Shown in pieces: positions 56,688 to 64,000 of a stretch of 64,000 bases of DNA. How positions within the stretch are numbered: the stretch's first letter is position 1; every line of letters starts with the position of its first letter. The DNA lies in the NCBI GenBank assembly GCA_001899715.1, contig MKWI01000029.1:115700-179699 (forward strand). The letters are read 5' to 3'. Under the pieces are notes generated by a model that made no database searches, was not told the DNA's origin, and saw nothing but the letters and a program-made list of their open reading frames with translations. Source of the DNA: Sphingobium sp. 66-54 (lineage in GTDB: Bacteria > Pseudomonadota > Alphaproteobacteria > Sphingomonadales > Sphingomonadaceae). The position numbers were made by a program, and so were the translations under genes.

Positions 56688-59099
56688 ATGGCGCCTGCCC
56701 TCCCCGCCCCCATCGCAGATTGGTTCACGGCACGCGGCTGGACACCGCGCCGCCATCAACTGGCGATGCTGGACGCGGCGGAACGCGGAACGCACGCGCT
56801 GCTCGTCGCCCCGACCGGCGCTGGCAAGACACTGGCCGGCTTCCTGCCCAGCCTCGCCGATCTCGTCCGCAACCCGCGCGAGGGGCTGCACAGCCTCTAC
56901 ATCTCGCCGCTCAAGGCGCTCGCGGTGGACGTGCAGCGCAACCTGCTGACGCCGATCGCGGAGATGGACCTGCCGATTCGCGTCGAGACCCGCACCGGCG
57001 ACACGCCCTCGGACCGCAAGGCACGCCAGCGCGCGCGCCCGCCGCAGATGCTGCTGACCACACCCGAATCGCTCTCGCTGCTGCTCTCCTACCCGGATGC
57101 CGAACTGCTGTTCGGTGCGCTGGAGACGGTGGTGATCGACGAGATCCACGCCTTCGCCAACGGCAAGCGCGGCGACCTGCTCAGCCTCTCGCTGGCGCGG
57201 CTCCAGGCGATCCGGCCGGGGCTGCGCCGCGTCGGGCTCTCCGCAACGGTGGCCGACCCCGATGCCTACCGCCGCTGGCTGGCGCCGCGCGGCGCGGCGG
57301 ATGCGGTCACGCTGGTCGAGGGCGATCCGGGCGCACCGCCGGACCTCTCCATCCTCATCCCGGAAGGGCGCGTCCCCTGGTCCGGCCATAGCGGGCTGTA
57401 TGCGGCGCGGCAGGTGATCGAGATCATCGCCGCCAACAGGATGACACTGGTCTTCTGCAACACGCGTGGGCTGGCCGAGCTGATCTTCCAACAATTATGG
57501 GCGGAGAACGACGCCAACCTGCCCATCGGCATCCACCATGGCAGCCTCAGCCGCGAGGCGCGGCGCAAGGTGGAGGCGGCGATGGCGGCAGGCAAGCTGC
57601 GCGGCCTCGTCGCCACCGCCAGCCTCGACCTCGGCATCGACTGGGGCGATATCGACTGCGTGGTGCAGATGGGCGCGCCCAAAGGCTCGTCGCGCTTGCT
57701 CCAGCGCATCGGCCGCGCCAATCACCGGCTGGACGAGCCGAGCAAGGCCATTCTCATCCCCGGCAACCGCTTCGAATATCTGGAGGCGCAGGCGGCCTAT
57801 GACGCGGTGATGGCCGGCGAGCGCGACAGCGAGACCTTCCGCCCCGGCGGGCGCGACGTGCTCGCCCAGCACATCATGGCGCTGGCCTGCGCGGGGCTGC
57901 TCGACGCGGACGCGCTGCTCGCGGAAGTGACCAGCGCGGCGCCTTACGCATGGCTGGACCGCGACGGGCTGGAGGCAACGCTGCGCTTCGTCTCGACCGG
58001 CGGCTACGCGCTGCGGGCCTATGACCGCTTCCAGCGGCTGGTGCAGGAGCGCGACGGGCGCTGGCGGCTTGCCCACCCCCGCTTCGCGCAGGCGCACCGG
58101 CTTAACGCCGGCATCATCGTCGACCAGCCGGCGGTGGCGGTGCGCTTCGCCAACGTCCGCAAGCTCGGCACGGTGGAGGAGATGTTCGCGGCCACGCTTA
58201 GCCCCGGCGACCGCTTCTTCTTCTCCGGCATGTCGCTGGAGGTCATCCGCCAGACCGAGGACGAACTGATCGTGCGAGCGTCCGCCAAGTCCGCGCAGAT
58301 CCCGAGCTGGGGTGGGACGCGTATGGCCATGTCCACGCATCTGGCCGGGCGCGTGCGGCGCTTCCTCGCCGACCCCGCGCAATGGCACCGCTTCCCCGCC
58401 GACGTGCATGAATGGCTGGCGATGCAGGCCGTCCGCTCGGTGCTGCCGCGCCCGGACCAGCTCCTCATCGAGACCTTCCCGCACGAGGGGCTGCATCATA
58501 TGGTGGTCTACAGCTTCGAGGGGTGGAACGCGCACCAGTCGCTCGGCATGCTGCTCACCCGGCGCATGGAGGAGCGGGGCCTGAAGCCCATCGGCTTCGT
58601 CTCCAACGATTATGCGCTCGCTATCTATGGACTGGAGCCGGTGCGCGATCCCGCGCCCTTGTTCTCGGCCAATATTCTCGACCATGAGTTCATCGCCTGG
58701 GTGGAGGAGAGCAGCCTTTTGAAGCGCGCCTTCCGCGACGTGGCGGTGATCTCCGGCCTGATCGAGCGCCAGCAGCCCGGCAAGCGCAAGACCGGGCGGC
58801 AGGTGAGCTTCTCGACCGATCTCATCTACGATGTGCTGCGCCGTTACGAGCCCGACCATCTGCTGCTGCAAGCCGCCTGGGCCGACGCGCGGGCGCGGAT
58901 GACCGATGTCGGCCGGCTGGGCGAGCTGATCGACCGCGCGGCGACGACGATGCTTCACAAGCCGCTCGACCGGGTGAGCCCGCTCGCCGTGCCGGTGCTC
59001 ATCATGATCGGCCGCGAGCATGTTGCCGGGCGCGAGACGGAGGACGCGCTGCTGATCGAGGCGGAGGCGCTGGCCAGTCTCGCCATGACGCCGGACTGA
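56688..59099 (+). CDS. ligase-associated DNA damage response DEXH-box helicase (Lhr-like)
   Basis: 803 residues. Motif I APTGAGKTLAGFLPSL, motif Ia YISPLKALAVDVQRN, TTPESLSLLLSY, DEIHAFANGKRGD, motif III LSATVADPDAY, motif IV VFCNTRGLAELIF and motif VI QRIGRANHRLDEPS; then the Lhr winged-helix/DUF4062-like C-terminal domain. In the known cassette it works with an ATP-dependent DNA ligase, an exonuclease and PdeM; only PdeM is seen here. It is likely a 3'-5' repair helicase. Confidence 0.93.
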   Translation: MAPALPAPIADWFTARGWTPRRHQLAMLDAAERGTHALLVAPTGAGKTLAGFLPSLADLVRNPREGLHSLYISPLKALAVDVQRNLLTPIAEMDLPIRVETRTGDTPSDRKARQRARPPQMLLTTPESLSLLLSYPDAELLFGALETVVIDEIHAFANGKRGDLLSLSLARLQAIRPGLRRVGLSATVADPDAYRRWLAPRGAADAVTLVEGDPGAPPDLSILIPEGRVPWSGHSGLYAARQVIEIIAANRMTLVFCNTRGLAELIFQQLWAENDANLPIGIHHGSLSREARRKVEAAMAAGKLRGLVATASLDLGIDWGDIDCVVQMGAPKGSSRLLQRIGRANHRLDEPSKAILIPGNRFEYLEAQAAYDAVMAGERDSETFRPGGRDVLAQHIMALACAGLLDADALLAEVTSAAPYAWLDRDGLEATLRFVSTGGYALRAYDRFQRLVQERDGRWRLAHPRFAQAHRLNAGIIVDQPAVAVRFANVRKLGTVEEMFAATLSPGDRFFFSGMSLEVIRQTEDELIVRASAKSAQIPSWGGTRMAMSTHLAGRVRRFLADPAQWHRFPADVHEWLAMQAVRSVLPRPDQLLIETFPHEGLHHMVVYSFEGWNAHQSLGMLLTRRMEERGLKPIGFVSNDYALAIYGLEPVRDPAPLFSANILDHEFIAWVEESSLLKRAFRDVAVISGLIERQQPGKRKTGRQVSFSTDLIYDVLRRYEPDHLLLQAAWADARARMTDVGRLGELIDRAATTMLHKPLDRVSPLAVPVLIMIGREHVAGRETEDALLIEAEALASLAMTPD

Positions 59100-59167
59100 C
59101 CATGCGCAAGAGTGTTTTGAAGCGCCTCGCACTCGTGATAATCTCACAATCGGAGAGGGATAGGTCG

Positions 59168-60235
59168 ATGCGGACCCGACTGCGCCTGACCGGGATGCTT
59201 GCCGCCTTACTGGCGATGGCACCGGCCGGTTTGTGCGCGCAGACGGCAGGGGGACAGGCGTCAGCAGGGCAGACGGCGGGTAGACAGGCGGCGGGCGCCA
59301 GCGATTTCATCATCACGCCCAGCACGACCGAGGACCAGCTCGACCCACGCCATTTCGACCTGACCGAGCAGCAGACGCGGATCGGCCGCGACCAGGGCGA
59401 GCGGATGACCATGCCGGTCGAGATCGCGGGCGGCACCTATGACTTCGTGATCGACACCGGCTCGCAGCGCACCATCATCGCCACCGAACTGGCGCAGAAG
59501 CTGGCGTTGCCGCAACTGCCGCCGGTGGAAATCGTCAGCATGGCGGGGCGGGTGACGGTGCCCGTCGTCACGCTGAGCGGCCTGCGCTACGGCGACCATT
59601 TCGTGGAGCAGATGGACGCGCTCAGCATCGGCCATGCCGATCTGGGCGGCGCCGGCCTCATCGGGCTGGACGGCCTCAAGGACAAGCGCCTCACGCTCGA
59701 CTTCAAGGCGCGGCGCATGGACATCGGCCAGAGCCGCCGCGCGCCGAAGGAGCAGGACGACCCGGACACCATCGTCGTGGAAGCGCGCAGCCGGCTCGGC
59801 CAGCTCATTCTGGTCGATTCGCGGATCGACGGGAAGCGCGTCAGCGTCATTCTGGATACCGGCGCGGAGATCAGCGTCGGCAATATGGCGCTGTTCGACA
59901 AGCTCAAGGTCAAGAAGCTGCTCATCCCGCCGACGCCCACCACCCTCACCAGCGTGACCGGCGTGGACGTGCCCGCGCTGTTCACTGTAGTGCGAAAAAT
60001 CTCCATCGGCTCGGTGGCGCTGGAGAATGTGCCGATGGTGTTCCTCGACGCCGCGCCGTTCGCGGAACTGGATCTGGCCGACCGGCCGGCGATGCTGCTC
60101 GGCATGCGGATGCTGCGGATGTTCGATCAGGTCGCCATCGACTTCGGCAACCGCCATGTCGACTTCCGCCTGCGGCAGAGCGCGGCCGACTCAGCCGCGC
60201 GGCTCGCCGACGCAACGGGGGCACACACGCGCTGA
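59168..60235 (+). CDS. exported protein with two retropepsin-like aspartic protease domains
   Basis: 355 residues from ATG 59168 (GGAGAGGGATAGG upstream). The signal peptide ends PAGLCAQ. Two retropepsin units follow: the first active triad is in YDFVIDTGSQRTII and the second in VSVILDTGAEISVG, so the two halves could form a pseudodimer like pepsin rather than an enzyme that dimerises. A Thr/Gln/Ala-rich spacer follows the signal. Substrate unknown; secreted or periplasmic. The 3' end overlaps trhO on the other strand by 45 bases. Confidence 0.85.
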   Translation: MRTRLRLTGMLAALLAMAPAGLCAQTAGGQASAGQTAGRQAAGASDFIITPSTTEDQLDPRHFDLTEQQTRIGRDQGERMTMPVEIAGGTYDFVIDTGSQRTIIATELAQKLALPQLPPVEIVSMAGRVTVPVVTLSGLRYGDHFVEQMDALSIGHADLGGAGLIGLDGLKDKRLTLDFKARRMDIGQSRRAPKEQDDPDTIVVEARSRLGQLILVDSRIDGKRVSVILDTGAEISVGNMALFDKLKVKKLLIPPTPTTLTSVTGVDVPALFTVVRKISIGSVALENVPMVFLDAAPFAELDLADRPAMLLGMRMLRMFDQVAIDFGNRHVDFRLRQSAADSAARLADATGAHTR

Positions 60236-61030
60236 CCCATCGCTGGCCGGGGCGATCGGCTGCCCGCACCGGGCGCACAGGGTAGCCGCGACAGTCTGCT
60301 CGCCGTGGGTGATCGACCCGCGCTCGTCGAACAGGAAGCAGTCGCCGCGCCACAGGCTGTCGCGCGCCTCGACCTCGGCGAGATAGGCGAGGATGCCGCC
60401 CTTGAGGTGATAGACCTGCTCGAAGCCGCGCGACCGGGCGAAGGCGGTCGATTTCTCGCAGCGTATGCCGCCGGTGCAATACATGGCGATGCGCGGTGTG
60501 CGGCCCTCGCGCCGCCATTGCTCGGCCTGCGCATCGAACCAGGCGGGGAAATCGCCGAAGCTGGCCGTGCCCGGATCGACCGCGCCGGCGAAACGGCCGA
60601 GCGCGACCTCATAAGCGTTGCGGGCGTCAATGAGGATCGTGTCCGGGTCGGCGATCAGCGCGTTCCATTCGGCGGGCGCCACATGGGTGCCGGCGTCGGC
60701 CGCTGCGTCGATGCCGGCCACGCCCATGGTCACGATCTCCGGCTTCACCTTGACCTTCCAGCGCGCGAAGGGGGGCGCCGGGGCGTCGTGCAGCCGGGGC
60801 GCGAGCGCCGCGAAGCCGGGCTCGGCACGCAGCCGCTCGAACAGCGCATCGACGGCCTCGGGCGCGCCCGCAATGGTGCCGTTGGCGCCCTCCCGCGCGA
60901 GAATGATCGACCCGACCAGCCCGCGCGCGGCACCGAACGCCCGCACATCGCCGGCCAGAGCGTGCGGATCGGCGACGGGTACGAAGGCATAGAAGGCGGC
61001 AACGCGGACGGGCGGCGGAACGGGGGACAT
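60191..61030 (-). CDS. trhO: tRNA uridine-34 5-hydroxylase, rhodanese family
   Basis: 279 residues. N-terminal acylphosphatase-like domain (FYAFVPVADPHAL) then a rhodanese domain with the catalytic loop MYCTGGIRCEKSTAFA, and a C-terminal zinc-finger-like pair CARCGQPI and CPRC. Makes 5-hydroxyuridine at the wobble base of certain tRNAs using oxygen. Start ATG 61030 (MSPVPPPVRVAAF); convergent with the retropepsin gene. Confidence 0.93.
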   Translation of the reverse strand: MSPVPPPVRVAAFYAFVPVADPHALAGDVRAFGAARGLVGSIILAREGANGTIAGAPEAVDALFERLRAEPGFAALAPRLHDAPAPPFARWKVKVKPEIVTMGVAGIDAAADAGTHVAPAEWNALIADPDTILIDARNAYEVALGRFAGAVDPGTASFGDFPAWFDAQAEQWRREGRTPRIAMYCTGGIRCEKSTAFARSRGFEQVYHLKGGILAYLAEVEARDSLWRGDCFLFDERGSITHGEQTVAATLCARCGQPIAPASDGSARVCPRCVGEPRG

Positions 61031-61214
61031 GGAGGCGCCCTTATCCGATGCCACCCTGCGCCGCCAGCATGGGATCAGCGGATCGCGGACCGGCGCAAAG
61101 ACGGATTCCCCCCTCGTTCGTGCCCGGCACCGCCGAGACGCGGCTCAAGGATCGGTTCCGCCTTTGTTCGTCATAGCGATTGAAAGGCCCGGCGACCCAC
61201 GGCATAGCAGGCGC

Positions 61215-61886
61215 ATGGCCGGTCCGCCGCCTTTCTCGTTCGCCGGGCAAAGCTGGCAGGCGCTGCCGCAGGGCGCGCTGTTCTGGCGCGAGCGCGCGGC
61301 GCTGATCGTTGCCGACCTGCATTTCGAGAAAGCGAGCGCCTTCGCGGCGCAGGGCCAGATGCTGCCCCCCTATGACAGCCACGCGACACTGGATGCGCTG
61401 GAGGCGATCGTCGCCGCCACCGCCCCGCGCGAGGTCTGGTGCCTGGGCGACAGCTTCCACGACATGGGCGCGCGCGGTCGCATGAGCGACGAGAGTTGCG
61501 GGCGGCTGGGGTGCCTCACGCGGGGGCGGCGCTGGACGTGGATCACCGGCAATCACGACCCCATCCCCGCCAGCGACCTGGGCGGCGATGTGGCAGAAGA
61601 GACACAGGTCGACGGTCTCTTGCTGCGCCACGAGGCCAAAGCGGGCGAGACGCGGCCGGAAATTTCCGGCCATTTCCACCCCAAATGGCGGGTCAATCTG
61701 CGCGGCCGCTCGGTCTCGCGCCGGTGCTTCGTACTGGGCGAGGGCCGCCTTATCGTCCCCGCCTTCGGCGCCCTGACCGGCGGCCTTGACGCAGCGTCAC
61801 CGGCGATCCGCGCCCTCGTCGGCCAGCGCAGCGAAGCGCTGGTTCCGCTGGCCGGACGGCTGCTGCGCTTCGCCGTGCCGGCCTGA
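61215..61886 (+). CDS. pdeM: ligase-associated DNA damage response endonuclease PdeM
   Basis: 223 residues with the calcineurin-like metallophosphoesterase motifs ADLHFEKA, GDSFHD, TGNHDP and GHFHPKWR. Member of the same cassette as the Lhr-like helicase 2.1 kb upstream. Start ATG 61215 (MAGPPPFSFAGQSW); the open frame extends further upstream without similarity. Confidence 0.92.
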   Translation: MAGPPPFSFAGQSWQALPQGALFWRERAALIVADLHFEKASAFAAQGQMLPPYDSHATLDALEAIVAATAPREVWCLGDSFHDMGARGRMSDESCGRLGCLTRGRRWTWITGNHDPIPASDLGGDVAEETQVDGLLLRHEAKAGETRPEISGHFHPKWRVNLRGRSVSRRCFVLGEGRLIVPAFGALTGGLDAASPAIRALVGQRSEALVPLAGRLLRFAVPA

Positions 61887-62038
61887 TTTATCTGCCGGTC
61901 CGCCCTGTCGCAAATCCGCAACAGACTGTTCCAGACTGCAAACGAAGGGATTTCAAAGGAAAATCCGCGTGGCATATGATGGTGGCGGATCGGCGCGTGA
62001 CAGCACCGACGACGACACAGACGTAGGAGAGATTTTCC

Positions 62039-63928
62039 ATGAAGCGCCTGTCCACCACCCTCGCATCCGCAAGCATTGCCGCCATCCTCTGCGCGCAGGC
62101 CATCCCCGCGCTGGCGCAGGACGCCGCATCTCCGGCCCCGCAGGCGGCCGACAGCGCGGACGCCGAGGCAGAAACCGGCGGCGATATCATCATCACCGCC
62201 ACGCGCCGCGCCAGCCCGCTCTCCTCCGTGCCGATCGCCGTGTCGGCCGTCACCAGCCAGTCGCTCCAGAACAGCGGCGCCAATGACATCCGCCAGCTCA
62301 ACCAGCTCGCACCCTCGCTGCTCGTCTCCTCCACCGGATCGGAAGCCAACGGCACCGCACGCATCCGCGGCATCGGCACGGTCGGCGACAATCCGGGGCT
62401 GGAAAGCTCGGTGGCGGTGTTCATCGACGGCGTCTATCGCTCTCGCACCGGCGCCGGCCTCACCGGACTGGGCGAGGTCGAGCGCGTCGAGGTGCTGCGC
62501 GGACCGCAGGGCACGTTGTTCGGCCGCAATGCCTCCGCCGGCCTGCTCAACGTCGTCACCAAAGGCCCCAGCTTCAATTTCGGCGCGAACGGCGAGGTCA
62601 CGTACGGCAATTACGATTACTGGCGCGTCGCCGGCCGCGTCACCGGGCCGCTGACGGACACCATCGCAGCCAGTCTGGACGGCGTCTGGTCGCAGCGCGA
62701 CGGCTTCCTCAAGGTCGTCGACCCCGCCGGCCAGACGATTGGCGACACCAACGACCGCAAGCGCTACCTGCTGCGCGGACAACTGCTGTTCGAGCCGAGC
62801 AGCGATCTCTCGATCCGCATCATCGGCGACTATACCAATCGCGACGAAAGCTGCTGCGGCGCCGTCTATATCGACACCTTTGAGGAAGTCGGCACCGCGC
62901 CCACAAACTATACGCGCAACCCGACCAACCGCATCGTCAACCTGTTAAGCGCGCTCGGCACCACATTCCCCAACGGTGCGACGCCCTACGCGCAGGATCC
63001 CTACAACCGGAAGGTGAGCATCACACCGGGCCGCGACTATGTGAGCGACCTGGACGACTGGGGCGTCTCGGGCGAGATCAACTATGATCTCGGCGGCGCC
63101 AAGATCACCAGCATCACCGCTTATCGTGACTACAAGTCCGCCGACTATGGCGATTACGATTATTCGACCGCCGATCTGCTCTACCGCGACCCCGGCACCT
63201 TCCGCCAGTTCAAGACCTTCACCCAGGAGCTGCGCCTGCAAGGATCGGCCTTCGGCGAGGCGCTCGACTGGCTGATCGGCGGCTATTACGCGCATGAGAA
63301 GCTGACGCTGCGCGACAATATCCGTTTCGGCGCCGACTACGGCCGGTTCGCGGCCTGCCGCCTGATGGCGGGCGCCAGCAACACAAGCAACCTGAGCGCG
63401 GCCCAGCTCGGCCTGTGCGCGGTGCCCTACAGCCCCACGCCCGGCTTGCATATCGGTGCCCTGATCGACGGCACACGGCAAAATCTTTACAACGCGCTCG
63501 AGCCGGCGGTCGGTGCCGGGCAGGCCACTGCCATCTCGACCGGGCTGGCGCAGGGGCTCACCGCGCTGGCAACGCTGCCTTCCGGCACCGGCGACACCGA
63601 TTCACGCTACTATCAAAAGAGCGAGAACTGGGCGCTGTTCACGCACAATATCATCCATCTGAGCAGCAAGCTCGATCTCACGCTGGGCCTGCGCTACACG
63701 CATGAGAGCAAGGATTTCAGCGCCGATCTCAACAACAACAACGCGACCTGCGCGGCGTTGCAGGCCTCCAGCCTGCCCACGCTCGCCAGCACCGCGCAAC
63801 TCGGCGCGGCGGCGCAGCTTGCCGGCGGCATCCTGACGCTGGGCTGCCTCGGCAACGCCAGCACCGGCCTCAACAGCCTCGATTTGCACGACAGCTTCGG
63901 CGATGGCGAGTTCTCCGGCACCGCCGTG
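62039..63928 (+). CDS. TonB-dependent receptor, 3' end cut off by IS6100
   Basis: About 630 residues before the IS. Signal peptide (ending PALAQDA), plug domain with the TonB-box-like DIIITATRR, NSGANDIRQLNQLAPSLL, VEVLRGPQGTLFGRNASAG and LLNVVTKGP, then most of the beta-barrel. Intact relatives are 750-900 residues, so the last strands, including the outer-membrane signal Phe, are missing. Reading continues 12 codons into the IS to a stop at 63964. RBS TAGGAGAG precedes ATG 62039. Ligand unknown; presumed inactive. Confidence 0.85.
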
Positions 63929-64000
63929 GGCTCTGTTGCAAAGATTGGCGGCAGTCAGAGGTAGGCTGTCGCTCTGCGCCGATCAGGCGGCTGCTGCGAA
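63929..64000. mobile_element. IS6100-like element (IS6 family), left part of it only
   Basis: The terminal repeat GGCTCTGTTGCAAA starts at 63929, and the following bases (AGATTGGCGGCAGTCAGAGG onwards) match the IS6100 end from memory. On the minus strand the last five codons and stop of the transposase (FAAAA, stop 63985-63983) are visible. The element runs off the window and interrupts the TonB receptor. Confidence 0.9.

Noticed and set aside
57495..59222. 575-codon minus-strand frame opposite the Lhr-like helicase
   Set aside because: Shadow of a gene with all helicase motifs; no RBS or domain.

Overview
The window is a GC-rich chromosomal segment of an alphaproteobacterium, most likely a sphingomonad (Sphingomonas/Sphingobium/Sphingopyxis group). 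This rests on the rpsL-to-rplQ ribosomal order with adk after secY, a MipZ-type division ATPase, the ligase-associated helicase and PdeM phosphatase, RG-extended ribosomal protein S5, the CTCCTGC-type palindromic repeat beside guaA, and an IS6100 end. Identity calls come from reading motifs and remembered family sequences; no database search was run.

Layout. 1-1656: a minus-strand cluster (FMN-binding glutamate-synthase-like protein, DUF488, DUF2945, a small unknown). 2012-10182: two divergent operons around a palindromic operator. Leftward lie a rhodanese, an RND adaptor, an RND pump and a BigR/SqrR-like ArsR repressor. Rightward lie a type I sulfide:quinone oxidoreductase, a YgaP/DUF2892 membrane protein, a TolC-like channel and an AhpD-like protein. 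Together they look like a reactive-sulfur sensing, oxidation and efflux module. 10133-13840: a recombination scar holding a nucleotidyltransferase gene, a chimeric ORF (TetR C-terminus, TrbE fragment, unknown block), a truncated tetA-like MFS gene, a tRNA-Arg 3' fragment, an AlpA-like gene and a tyrosine integrase lying against the 3' end of guaA. The island probably extends off the left edge.

13841-20490: guaA, a perfect 32-bp inverted repeat, a secreted D/R-rich protein, a SRPBCC protein and a prolyl oligopeptidase carrying an unusual ~460-residue repeat extension encoded by minisatellite DNA. 20520-42924: the ribosomal, EF-G/EF-Tu, SecY, Adk and RpoA cluster on the minus strand. It is interrupted between adk and rpsM by a flippase and a sulfotransferase gene. 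S12 carries Arg at position 88, a change known to give streptomycin resistance in other bacteria.

43262-56071 (mainly plus strand): ubiE, ubiB, a membrane protein, coaBC, dut, a ThiF/MoeB-family gene, a DsrE-like gene, a branched-chain aminotransferase, a pirin, a Sel1 protein, panC, mipZ, a J-domain protein and a phosphomannomutase. 56072-56687 has no clear protein gene but holds palindromes, a strong terminator that may end a small RNA, and three 65-bp tandem repeats. 56688-64000: Lhr-like helicase, double retropepsin, TrhO, PdeM, and a TonB-dependent receptor cut off by an IS6100-like element at 63929.
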